A DNA stretch of 64,000 nt from Haliclona indistincta (lineage: Eukaryota; Porifera; Demospongiae; Haplosclerida; Chalinidae). Shown one piece after another: positions 19,723 through 30,574 of this stretch. Each line of letters begins with the position of its first letter. Within the stretch, counting starts at the first letter, position 1. The notes below the pieces were generated by a model. The model was not told the origin of the DNA. It searched no databases and saw only the letters and a program-made list of their open reading frames with translations. The stretch covers positions 2,489,410 to 2,553,409 of the forward strand of contig OZ024791.1 of assembly GCA_964017065.1 (NCBI GenBank). Direction: 5' to 3'. The translations under genes were made by a program, and so were the position numbers.

Positions 19723-20344
19723 ATGTAGTTAGATTTTTCGCCTCAAATCCTTTAATTACTGAATTACTTTGACGAAAATTTGAGTTGCTCTAAACTGACA
19801 GTTTGTCTTGCGATTTTCTACAACATGCAGTACGCTAGCTGTTCCAAACTAGCACTGTTTTTTCTAGGCATGTCAAAGTTTATACGACCATGTACTAAAC
19901 TCTGAGTTGCCCACTTTCACTTTGGAACTGAAGCTGCATAAGTGCTGCGACCACGTCATTTTTAGCCAATATTGGTCTTCGTTTAGCCCTGTTGACTGAT
20001 ACAAAAACCTGGTGGTGTCCAGGTGAGCAAACAGCACAGTTTTGGCTGCCCCTTTAAAATTTCACCCATGCTGCACATTTTAGTGGGGAGGGCGCGCTGA
20101 AAAACAGTGGGTTTTTTTTCAGGTAGAGTCATCTTTTGCAATTACATGTAAACTTAATTTAACCTTTCTAGAGCATTTTTCACACTATTTATGACCTCTA
20201 GAGTAGGTGGAGTCAATTATGACACCAAAAGGCATCATTATAGGCCTTAAAGGGTTAACACAGCAAATTCTTTCCTGTTTATGCAACATATTTATTTGAC
20301 TGCATAGTTTGTATTACACATACAATCACATGTAGGTATAGTAC

Positions 20345-21964
20345 CTACAAGTTATTACATGTATACCTGTCTAAGAGACGTTCATACAACTCGCGACATT
20401 TGTCCTGCTCACCCAGTTCCATCTCAAAATCGATATACGTTTTCCACAACATTTCAGGCATGTCCATAAGAGGCTGATTGATAGCAAGCTCGAAGATTCC
20501 TCTTGCACGCTCTAAATCACCTAGAATTGTTTCAAGTTCGGAATATTTGATCCAAGTCGAACATTTGGCGGGACTGAATTCCAAGAATTTCTCATACAGC
20601 TTCCGACAACGATCAAACTCTCTCAACTGTAGGTCTAATTCAATGTAACCTCTGAAGAGCTTTGGCTTAGGACATCTTCCGATTGCCATGCCTAGTGCTT
20701 TGCGTGCAGCTTTGATGTCTTTTTGCCTGATCTCAAACTTGGCATAGAGCAACCAAATCTTAGCAAAGGTGAAGCATTCATGAGGGATAATCTTGAGGCA
20801 GGCTTGGTAGACTTGGCGTGTTCTGTCGGTGTCTTGAGCAACTAGTTCTTCATACAGAGCATAGTTTATCCACAGGTAGACATATCGTCGCCAAAATCTC
20901 TTCTCCTGGGCTAGAGGAACGTTAGCAATGGCCTTCTCATACACTTCTCTTGTAGATTCGACATCACTTTCAGCTTCCATGAGACGAATATAGCCAAACC
21001 AGGCATCATAGTTGCTGGGATTAGACTTCACCTCTTCCTCATACTGGAATTTTCTTTTACCGATAATGACATCCTCGAAGTGGGTGTATGCCCTGAGAAG
21101 CTCTTCAGCTTGGTGCTTAGGAATATACTCAAGGGCATATTTGAAGATAGCACGTGCTCGCTCATACTCACGACAATTTTCTTCAAACTTAGCAAATGCA
21201 ATATACAATTTCTCATCGAGGTATTCATCTCCAAAAAACTCAATTGCTCTCTGGTATACATTTCTGGCATTTGCTACAAAGCCATGAGAATCTTCAAAAC
21301 GTGCATAACGAATCCAATTCTTGGTTTCTGGGTGAATCTGGACAAACCTCTCAAATATCATACGAGCTCGATCGAGTTCCTTATAGCGAAGTTCCATCTT
21401 GATGTAACAATTCCATGCTTGTTCTTCAGGTTCCCACTCCATCCATCGCTCAAATACTTGTCTACAGCCTGCTACATTACCCAACATCTCTTCCATGTAG
21501 GAATACTTCAACCAAAATTGGTTTGTACGAGGCAAGATAGTCACAGCACGATCCCAGATATTTCGAGCATGGTTAATCTGCTTATGCTTCATTTCCATCT
21601 CAGCATACTTGAGCCATATGGTGATGTTGCGATGATCAACATCTAATCCTCGTTCAAATACAGACCTTGCTCGTTGGACTTCTTTTTGACTATCTTCCCA
21701 CTGAGCATACTTGATCCAGTTTGCCATGACGTTTCGATTCTTACGAATGTTATCTTCAAACTCATTTCGTTTTCTTAAGCGAAGGTCGGCCAATTCTTCA
21801 GGGTCACTGACTTTCTGGCGAGGAGGAGGTGGGAGTCTCTCTAACTTTTGCGAGTTCGCTTCTTGCAACAGTTGTTCGGCAGTTATTTGAACTTCAGCAG
21901 GCATCCTATTCTTCACCCTGCCTACTTGGGGTACACGAGCTTTTTTGGCAGGTGGGCCGTCCAT
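20345..21964 (-). CDS. CRNKL1: Crooked neck-like splicing factor (HAT repeats), short at the C-terminus
   Basis: 539 aa in one exon. I start at MDGPPAKKARVPQVGRVKNR rather than the longer frame, because a splice acceptor (TTTTTCCAG|CAATGG) sits just upstream. HAT motifs (W-x2-YA-x2-E) run throughout: NWIKYAQWEDSQ, IWLKYAEMEMK, FWLKYSYMEEM, NWIRYARFEDS and so on. The family is an essential core component of the NineTeen/Prp19-associated spliceosome. Family members are about 690-850 aa; this one ends after LYERLLDR with a few odd residues (YTCNNL) read from what looks like a splice donor (GACAG|GTATAC). No downstream exons are visible in the 1.8 kb that follows, and AATAAA occurs about 50 bp past the stop (20291-20296, minus). 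It is either truncated or its 3' exons have moved. Confidence 0.85.
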   Translation of the reverse strand: MDGPPAKKARVPQVGRVKNRMPAEVQITAEQLLQEANSQKLERLPPPPRQKVSDPEELADLRLRKRNEFEDNIRKNRNVMANWIKYAQWEDSQKEVQRARSVFERGLDVDHRNITIWLKYAEMEMKHKQINHARNIWDRAVTILPRTNQFWLKYSYMEEMLGNVAGCRQVFERWMEWEPEEQAWNCYIKMELRYKELDRARMIFERFVQIHPETKNWIRYARFEDSHGFVANARNVYQRAIEFFGDEYLDEKLYIAFAKFEENCREYERARAIFKYALEYIPKHQAEELLRAYTHFEDVIIGKRKFQYEEEVKSNPSNYDAWFGYIRLMEAESDVESTREVYEKAIANVPLAQEKRFWRRYVYLWINYALYEELVAQDTDRTRQVYQACLKIIPHECFTFAKIWLLYAKFEIRQKDIKAARKALGMAIGRCPKPKLFRGYIELDLQLREFDRCRKLYEKFLEFSPAKCSTWIKYSELETILGDLERARGIFELAINQPLMDMPEMLWKTYIDFEMELGEQDKCRELYERLLDRYTCNNL

Positions 21965-22223
21965 TGCTGGAAAAATAACGATCAAAAGAGTTGAAGAGAG
22001 TTAAGTATTCACCTAAGGTGAATACTTGCTGTGACCAGTGAGTCAATACTCAATAGTATCGCCTCTCCCTTCCACGTGTGCGAGTTTGCTTGGAACGTTT
22101 AATTGAAAAAAGGCGTGCCGTACTCTTTCAAGTTTCACGTGACTTAATTACACGTGTAGCAGCATGGCGAGTGAGAAAAAGAGTCGAGAGTAGGCTCCCG
22201 TGGGGATTGAGAGCTGAAACCAG

Positions 22224-22321
22224 GTTCAACGATCTTTTTGGAATTCTGAGGTTTTACAGCCACATCTGATTTTGCATTGTAGCTGTGTTGGTGGCTTCTT
22301 ATTAGACCAACCATCATTAAC
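22224..22321 (+). repeat. Dispersed repeat, copy 2
   Basis: Same sequence and orientation as 19627-19722, with a few substitutions (ACAGCCACATC for ACAGTTACATC). Confidence 0.75.
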
Positions 22322-22472
22322 AATCAGTTTCATGGCAGCTGGTACGGCCCTGAAATAGCTCAGTCATACACACAGCACGAGTGCACTGTGATCAAAGACA
22401 ATGCTGGTTTCTCAAAATTATCGGAAATCCTGCTACCAAGAGCGCATAATAAGAGTGAGCGCTCAATCTCAT

Positions 22473-22763
22473 TACAGTGAAACCTGCTTAATCACCTTAT
22501 AATCCTTCAACACATTTCATCCAAAACTGATTTTAAATGACATTTAAAACACTTAGAGTTGATTTTCAACAACGTTGAAGCAATTCCAGCAAGATTTATG
22601 ATTTTTGATGAAAACTCATTAATAAGACCACCCTTGGGACCAAATTTGTGGTCATAATAGAGAGTGCATATAAAAAAAACATGTATAAAATGATTGAAAA
22701 TTGTGGCCTTAATATAGAGGTGGTCGTATTACACAAGTGGTCCTTAAGACAGGTTTCACTGTA
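22473..22763. mobile_element. MITE, TACAGTGAAACC family (copy 4, long)
   Basis: TACAGTGAAACCTGCTTAAT at the left and its inverse TTAAGACAGGTTTCACTG-TA at the right, bounded by TA. About 290 bp, A+T-rich, non-coding. Confidence 0.65.
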
Positions 22764-23094
22764 TGCACTCCTACTGCTACATTGTATCTAGATTCCCAGT
22801 GCGGCCCAAATTAAGTTAATAGTATGCATAGTGAGAGTCTTGCACTTATCATGAGATCAGTGATGAGTGACTGAGTTTATCCTAACATGGTATAGACAGT
22901 AGATGATCAGGTGAAGGTCATCAGATCAAAGTACTGTCGTCAAAGAGCCTAGTCTACTATGATGCAATTGTGCAAACTGGACACATGATCTTTCTGCACC
23001 TGATACACCATATGCTGCAAGATGCATATGGACTTCTACTATGCTGTTTCAAACAGGCAGAGACCGGTATCACGTACTGTACTGTAATAGTGTA

Positions 23095-23212
23095 TACAGT
23101 GGAACCCCTCACTGTGGATACCCCCAAATAAGGACACACACACAGCCCCTAAAATAAGGACACACACAGCGTGTGGGTCCAAAGGTGTCCGGATTAGAGG
23201 GGTTCAACTGTA
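23095..23212. mobile_element. MITE, TACAGTGGAACC family (copy 5)
   Basis: TACAGTGGAACCCCTCACTG at the left; GGATTAGAGGGGTTCAACTG-TA at the right. About 118 bp, bounded by TA, non-coding. Confidence 0.65.
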
Positions 23213-23551
23213 GGACAATAGGCAGTAGGTTTCCTCTAGAGGGAGCAGAGAGAAAGCGTACCCTGGTGTGCAAGTAAAATGCTCACTAAGTTAGTGTCCA
23301 TTAATGAGTTTTTTCTGACATAATAAAATTATAATAAGTCTCCTTAATTTTTCTTGAATTCCGGAACAATTCCCACTGACATAAGTAGGTAGGATGACGG
23401 CCCCGTACTACAATAAACAAGTCCTTGTATAGAAAACTTATGCACTATACAGTACTAGCGCCTGGTTATGAGGCTAATGGCATGTTAATATTCACAATAC
23501 TACTATAATACAGAAGTCTATATTGTTTCACAGCAAGTAGCTGAGGAATTA

Positions 23552-26500
23552 TCAATGGATATCGAATTTGTTGGTCAATTCGCCAATATCAGCTTCTCTC
23601 TTCTCTTCGGATATTATCTAAAATTTTGATCAAAAGAAGTCAATTTTGGATATCACCGGCTAACCTGCCGAGCTATATCCATCTTGCCGAACAGGTTCCA
23701 CGTCAGTACGCCTACTATCTGAGAGCCTTGCTCGCTGCTGTCAGCCTTGTTGCTCAAATAGAACACAACTCCCTTAGAGAAATCATCCTCAGGTGCTTCC
23801 ATGGGCTGGAGGAGGTTACAATAATATGAAGAGGTGATGTCAGAGAGATACAAGACGTACGTCTGAACTAGGTCGTGCCCATACGCCTACTGTAGGCAGT
23901 TTAGAGTTCACAATACCAGTAGCCTCAAAACCCACATCAGGTCCAACATCGCTCCTAAACGAGAGAGAAAATGATATGATGGGTGTATAAATGCATTTTG
24001 GAGATAATATCAAAAATGTTTTGTAGAGTACTGGCACACAAAATTTTACTATACAACTTAGAACTAGCGTTAGAACTCACCAGAACATCGACTGATGTGT
24101 GAATCTCTCGTGAGCGCCTGCCATGTTCTTGCCTGCTAGCCGTCCACTCACATTAGCATGATCGTGATGCTCTACTCTCCGGCGACCAAGATGAGGGTCG
24201 AAGAAGCACGCCACATCGCCGGCAGCCCAGACATCAGTGCACGCTTGCAGCTCAGCATTGACACAGTATCCACCCAGCAATTGATCAGTCTCGAGTTTAG
24301 CAGACTGTGATAGCTGTGTGTTGGGTCTCAGTCCAACAGCAACAACAATGTGATCAGTCTCCAACTATATGAAAACACACAGAGCAAGACATGCTATAGC
24401 GTCGAGATGAACCATATTGTGTTGTTACGATAAATAATGACTTGTTGCAGCCCCACATCCTTTTAGTGCTAGACTGATGCTTAAGTGCACATTGATGTGT
24501 GTGGGTGTGTGTACTCAATGAGTAATGTGGAGTTGGCAGTGCTCATGTGATCAACACATAATGAGAACCTAAACGCTTTTACCGTATTTCTTCTAAAGAT
24601 TCGGCGCCTCCTATTTTTTGGCACTTTGTCGCTGAAACCTCCAAATTTTGGCAAGCACTTTATACAGCCCGACATGAAAAGTCCTGTACTTCAGCTGTAG
24701 ACATTTTCTCATTCAAATCACATGCTCGTTGCCGCTCCTCCAATTATTCGGCACTTCTGGAACTTCTGTCACAATTATCTCCAAATAATAATGGGCAAGC
24801 AAGTGTAAATTTTAGAAAAATATGGTATTTTACCTTTTAAAAGTATAAACCCAAAACACTCAACTAACCTCTTCATCATTGCTTGTGGTCACCTTCAGTC
24901 TATCTCCATCACGTGTGACTTGTTTCAGCACTGTGTCCGGTAGTACCTGCACTCCCTCTGAACAAACAACAAACTATGATCAAGAAACAAGCTACAAAAC
25001 GATGGCTGTCTGACCTTTCCTTACTTTGCCTGTGGTCCATTTACTGAGTTCAGCAGGTAGCACTAGTCCAAGATTACCAACCTCTGGAAACAGCTGTGTG
25101 ACCTTAACCCCTCTCTCACGTCCTAATGGAAGAACAACAAGAACCCTATGATACTCAACCATGCTTTAGAGACAGAGAGAAAAGGGATAGCATTTCCTAA
25201 CCTCTACTGGCTATACCCACAGCCAGCTCACTGCCCAGGAACCCTCCTCCAACCACAAGTATAGAACCAACTCTAGAGACGAGATCATCGAGTGTCTTGT
25301 AATCTGGTATCTGAGAACAGATAATCCAACCCCCACTATGAGCACATTGATCCTACTCACCGTTCTATAAACCGACACGCGCTCTTTTATCTGCGGAGAA
25401 GCTTTTGAGAATATCGGTAGATTGTTTGGTTGTCCTCCAGTAGCAATGAGGCATTTGTCATAAAACAGCTCCCAGCCGTTGTCCAGTGATATTTTCTTAG
25501 TTGCTGGATCCAGAGATGTTACCTGAATATAACAGAGATGGTTAGAAGTGTTCTTTTGCTTTAAAGCACACATCTGAGAAATACTGCAATAGACTGAAAA
25601 CATTGGTACTATGCTGCTATTGATAATGACAATAGACTGTACATAGACACATAACGTTCTCTGCTAATTCAAGATTCACCTTTCTGCCTGTAACAACTGA
25701 AATGCCTCCATCTTCCCTGTTAGGAAGTTCCTTAGCAGAGCAGTAGTCAGCTTTGTAGAATACACTACAGAACACGATGATGACAGAGACACTTGGACAA
25801 ACAACTGTGACTCACTCAACTAGTCTACCACCGCTCCAAGATGCCTTGAAGCGCAGGTCCTTGGTTGCCTTGTGGTCTTCATACAACCAGAGCTGCTTAG
25901 ATAATGGCGGCCTACTATAGGGAGGATATTCCTCTTCTCCCACTATCAGCACTTTAGCCTTAGGATCACTCTCACGGATAGCTCTGGCAGCTGCAAATGA
26001 GGCAGTTCCTGCTCCAATGAGTACATAAGGCACAAACCCTGAGCACAAGAATGCAACAAAGTTTAGGATCATTTACATTTTACACCAAATGCTGAAATCT
26101 CTATAGCTATTTGTGAATTGTAGATTATCTCCAAATAGTCATGCAGTAAACAGGTACTCACTAATACGAACATTTTGGGTTTGCAGGTTGCTTGACAATC
26201 AACAGCTAGCATGTACAGAGCGAGATTTCCAATAACGCCAATGTACAGAATACATTACTATACACATCCACTAGTAGGGAGTTTAGATTAGGGAGTACCT
26301 CAAGCTACAATTAACAGCTTAGCACAACAGCTGGACTAGTCAAAGCTGTTAAACACCATTGCTCAATGTAGGTGTGCAGTGTGATAAACCTGGTATATCA
26401 GGAGTTGTATCAACTTCCTCTACTCCAGTGCTAGGGGTGTGGTCATTAGGTGTCGATACCTGTCCTTCTCCCTCACCCACCATCATCTGTTCTGCCTCGG

Positions 26501-26865
26501 CTGCAATAGTATTCATTGCAGTCACACAACATTGCTCATGTTTTCACACCTTCAGGGTGAACCACGCCCATTTTTGAGTAGTCCGTTTGACGGCCATGCA
26601 GTCCCTGCAAGCCAACACAATCATCTAGCCTCTTGGACGTGTGCCAGTACTGGAAAAGATGTGAAGGTTAGTACAGTCGACCACACCCACCCACACAACT
26701 CACCCACACGGCAACTGCCCCGCCGAACACACCAGCACCGATCACAAGAGCATTGACGCTGTTCAACCCTGCGCTACTCGAGGAGGATGCGCATCGCCGA
26801 GCGACAGCACGCTGCACAGCAACTGGTCCACGTGTACTCCGTAGTGACCTCAAGAACAACGCCAT
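23552..26865 (-). CDS. AIFM1: Apoptosis-inducing factor, mitochondrial (AIFM1 type)
   Basis: Exons 5'->3': 26865-26704, 26649-26550, 26500-26390, 26038-25816, 25764-25680, 25522-25361, 25310-25202, 25122-25015, 24957-24869, 24364-24081, 23954-23861, 23805-23665, 23617-23552. Phases all join; 577 aa. AIF is a FAD/NADH oxidoreductase anchored in the inner mitochondrial membrane, needed for respiratory complexes, and in vertebrates a caspase-independent death effector. Seen: Arg/Ser mitochondrial presequence ([13 protein letters not shown]..), membrane anchor ([17 protein letters not shown]), acidic linker, FAD fold [24 protein letters not shown] fold [62 protein letters not shown] and the C-terminal AIF domain ([20 protein letters not shown], ends NKFDIH). 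It has no Rieske domain, so it is not AIFM3. Divergent from the ROC-COR gene. Confidence 0.94.
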
Positions 26866-26981
26866 TACGCGTTACGTATGTACGACGGGGGCCGGGGACC
26901 GGGATTTATTGCAAGCCACACCCACCCTTCTTATCAGGCAATGCAATCAGCCTACGCATTGCTGTGTTGATCGAAGCCGCC
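26866..26981. promoter_or_regulatory. Shared divergent promoter, AIFM1 / ankyrin-ROC-COR-Death gene
   Basis: Only 116 bp lie between the two start codons. The segment is locally G+C-rich with a CACACCCACCC stretch and no TATA box. Two-way promoter activity is inferred from the layout. Confidence 0.5.
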
Positions 26982-29900
26982 ATGCTTCGAGAAGAGGATC
27001 TTTGTATCGAGGGTTTCAAGAAAGGCAATAAGGAACAAGCTCGGGATCACTTGAAAAATATCCAGCGCCCGTCATCTATCAAATTAGATGGCGTCGACTT
27101 CACATTTGGCAGCAAGGTCACTCTCCTGCACTGCGCCGCTTACCATGGCTGGGAGGACTTGACAAAGGAACTGATCGCGAAGCACAAGTTGAGCGCGAGC
27201 TCTACCGACAGCGAAGGACGAAACGCACTGCACTACGCGTCTTCTGGGGGCGTTCTCGAAGTGGTCGTCTACTTAGTCGATCAGCATGGCTGCAAGCCTG
27301 GCAGTGGCAATAAGGTCGGCCTGACCTCTCTCCACTACGCCTGCACAAACGGCCGGTTGGACATTGTTAAATACTTTGTCACAGACCTAAAATGCGATCC
27401 GTCCATGCGCACGAGACACAGAGGGGACACTCCCTTGCATAGTGCTTGTGAATTTGGTCATGCTGATGTCGCTCAATTCTTACTCTCCACTGGTCAGGTG
27501 GATCACGAGGCAAAGAACAAAGAAGGTAATACACCTCTCTACTATGCGCAAAAGGGCAGCAACAACTTTGAGATATTCAAAGTGTTCAATCAGTGCGGTC
27601 GTGCTGTCAAGGCGTTTCCTGTTCACTCGTTCACCAAGGCTATTCTGACGGGAAACAGTACCGCAGGTAAGAGCACTCTGGCTGAGGTGCTCATTCGGCG
27701 AGCTCACCGATCTGCTGCAGAAGCTTTTAGAGATAAGATCAATAATCCACTAGTAGAAAAAGAGGCGGTGAAGACGTTGACAGCAGGCATCAACCCGTTA
27801 CAAATAGAGAGTGAGATCATCGGAAATATCATCCTCTACGACTTTGCCGGCCAGCCTGAGTTTTACTCAAGTCACTTTGCTGTCATGGAGAATGCAATGC
27901 AGCGATCAGCAGCCATCTTCATCAACCTAGTTGATCTCTCTAAAACCACTGAAGAAATTATTCGCACCGTCTACTACTGGATGAATTTCATCGAAAATTC
28001 CTGTGTTAAGCTACAGACAAAATGTCATATTGTCATGGTCGGCAGCCATATTGACCTAGTGAAAGATAGAGCTGAGCGAGAATTGAAGGAAGGCTTGCTG
28101 AAGCAGAAAGCTAAAGAAGCTATAAAGACCCAGCGGTATGTTGCTTATGTGAGTATGGATTGCCGCAGAGTTGAGTCACAAGGTGTGAAGGAATTTGTCC
28201 AGATGCTGTTTAAGAGTCAGAGAGAAATCGTACGAGATGCTCCTTCCATGAGTTTCTATTGCCACTTTGTGTATGCCTTCTTGCAAAGCAGAGAAGATAT
28301 AAAGCAGAAAATGGCCATCAAGTTGAGCGAGCTCGCTGCTTTTATTTCCAAGGAAGATGGCTCGCTCGGTGATTTGAATGTCCTCGCAGAGCATGTCAGC
28401 TCCTTGAGCGATCGGGGATTGGTTATGTTCCTACAAAAAGAAAAAGAGCTACACAAGAGCTGGGTGGTCATCGACAAAGTGGCTTTACTAAAGGAGGTTG
28501 ATGGTACTCTATTCTCTCCTTCTCACTTTGAGGAGCATCGTGACGAACTTGCGAGCAACACAGGCATAATCCTTCTCTCTACTCTCGAGCAGACCTTTTC
28601 GAAGTATAACATGGAAATGCTTGTGTGGTTTTTGCGAAGCTTGGAGTTTTGCATTCCCGTCGACATTAAAGATATCTTCACTAATCTTTCAGCGACTACT
28701 CCCACTACACCTCTCTCTGATGTTGTTCCTGAAGGTGACACACTACTGTTTTTTCCTTCTCTTGTCCAAGTTGAGCGTCCCAAGAATGAGAATCTTTTCA
28801 CCTTCAACGAGAAGCTTAGTTTCGGTTGGTGTTTAACTTGCATCGACCCTCACCAATTCTTCTCTCCTCGTTTTCTTCATATGCTTCTTCTCTCGATTGC
28901 ATTTTCGTACTCTTTACACAAAGATGGTACTGTTAATCAAGATGTTTCTAATAATCGTCAGGGCATTCACATACGGTGTAATGTGTGGAAAAATGGAATC
29001 TCGTGGACTGATACTAACGGCATTACTTCGGTTATAGAATTAATCCGACAGAACAAGATGGTGGTTATCGCAATGTCGAGCATCGATGAAGTACAGCCTT
29101 ACTCGATGGCCCAGGCAGAGCTACGAAGCAATCTTATAGATCTTGTCCATCGGCTTCGCTCAAAATACTGCTACAGTGTAAACACAAGTGAATTCTTACT
29201 TTCTCCGACTTTGGTTGAAAGTTATCCCTTTGAGCTTGTTCCTGATACGGAAATTTTTACGTTGCAAGATTTGGCACAGTCAATTCTGAATGAGAAGCCA
29301 TTTGTTCTTAGTGCTGATAATAAACGCCGTATTAAAACAAAGTCCATAGGCAGAGAACCGTATGTTTTGCTTCACCCCTACCACGTTAAGGAGCTAATGG
29401 ACGAAGCCTCAGCAGAGAAGCCAGTTTCTGGTACTCTCCTGGAGAACATGCGTCTTGAGAGAATCTGTAAACGACGAGATTTCTCAAATTGTGGAGAATT
29501 GAGAGAATTCTTGGACAAAATGAGCATATTCCGTGGCAGTAATCTTTTGGTGAGTAGAGTGTTTGTGCTAATAGCACTATAATTTATAATACGAATCTAT
29601 CACTACAGCAACTAGGAAAGGTTGATCCCAAAGATATACTCGGTCCACCTGGAATCTACCAGCAACCTGGACCCCAGCAACCTCCACCACCTGGATCCCA
29701 GCAACCTCCACCACCTGGACCCCAGCAACCTCCACCACCTAGACCCCAAGAACCTCCACCACCACAGCCCCGCCCACCATCACCTCCTGTACCTGGTTAG
29801 TGCAGCCATGTACTAGTAATTTAGTTGTTTATAGACCCATGAGTTGTGAATGTAAAGTCATAATCTGTCTTCTCTCTTCATTAGGAAGGATTTCTCTCGC

Positions 29901-30465
29901 AGAGTTTGAAAAGCGTGTGGTACCAAATATTCCAAATCGATGGAGAGACTTTGGCATCTCATTAGGCATCGGCTTTGCTCTTCTTGATAGCTTTGCAATG
30001 CAGCATCATTTAGAACACAAAGCCATATTTAGTTCCATTTATGAATACTGGAGAGAATATGAGACTAGTCTTAGATTCCCTCGTACTTATGATGGTGTCG
30101 TGGAGCTGCTTCGTACCAAGACAATGGAGGAAAATGGTCTTGCTGACGACATTATGAAGCATTCAAAAGAAATGGTTTCTCCTGCTGATTTTACCGACCA
30201 TGTCGTAACAAAAATTTCCAGTCGGTGGACACAGTTCGGTATTTCGTTGGGACTCAGCCAAGCTCTTATTGATGCTTTTGCTAAGCAACATTCAAGTGAT
30301 CATACAGCCATCTTCGCTGCCATATATCAAGAATGGGAAAAAGAAGAGCGAATTCTTAAATTTCCTCTCACGTGGGGAGGAATCGTGGACTTGCTATCGA
30401 CTAGAGCAATGGATGAAGTGGATCTTGCTGACAAAATCAAGGATCAGTTTTGTTCACAAAATTAA
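26982..30465 (+). CDS. Ankyrin-ROC-COR-GTPase protein with Pro-rich linker and two Death-fold domains
   Basis: Exons 26982-29549, 29609-29795, 29885-30465; phases join to 1111 aa. I use MLREEDLCIEGFKKGNK as start; an in-frame ATG further upstream would overlap AIFM1 exon 1. Ankyrin repeats occupy about 40-210 (TLLHCAAYHGWEDL, NALHYASSGGVLEVV, TSLHYACTNGRLDIV, TPLHSACEFGHADVA). ROC GTPase about 215-400: P-loop AILTGNSTAGKST, switch II YDFAGQPEF, and MVGSHIDL in place of NKxD. A COR-type dimerisation region follows to about 850. Exon 2 is a Pro-rich linker with repeated PQQPPPPG. Exon 3 holds two related Death-fold units (NRWRDFGISLGIGFALLD; SRWTQFGISLGLSQALID). ROCO proteins of this kind couple a GTPase switch to Death-domain assembly, so an intracellular sensor is inferred; ligand and partner are unknown. 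Confidence 0.85.
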
Positions 30466-30574
30466 TGTGTCTAGAAACAATTGTGTGATGAAATTTGCAA
30501 ATAATACTGACAATAATGGTACACTTTTCCTGCACTTTTTATACATAAAATACAAGTGATGTTGTTGTTGTTGT

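Larger units (their letters stand above)
18549..20344. repeat. Repeat-rich intergenic block
   Basis: It contains a short inverted motif ATTATGCCTCG..CGAGGCATA (18711-18741), a (GT)n run (about 18754-18788), loosely repeated segments with ACAGYTGACTGCC (18990 and 19135), the hairpin element at 19222-19440 and the dispersed repeat at 19627-19722. I find no protein-coding gene. The missing 3' exons of the crooked-neck gene would be expected here and are not seen. Confidence 0.6.
21986..23551. other. Intergenic with repeats, no gene seen
   Basis: The 5' flank of the crooked-neck gene and 3' flank of AIFM1. It holds the dispersed repeat (22224-22321) and two MITEs (22473-22763, 23095-23212). Otherwise nothing recognisable. 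Confidence 0.6.

Noticed and set aside
20345..21964. Crooked-neck gene as a processed retrocopy
   Set aside because: The intronless frame suggested it, but flanking splice-like acceptor and donor sites, no visible poly(A) tract and an undamaged conserved frame argue against it; the C-terminal loss is reported separately.
26787..26981. Upstream extension of the ROC-COR-Death protein by 65 residues
   Set aside because: It overlaps AIFM1 exon 1 on the other strand and has no domain content; the ATG at 26982 precedes the conserved region directly.
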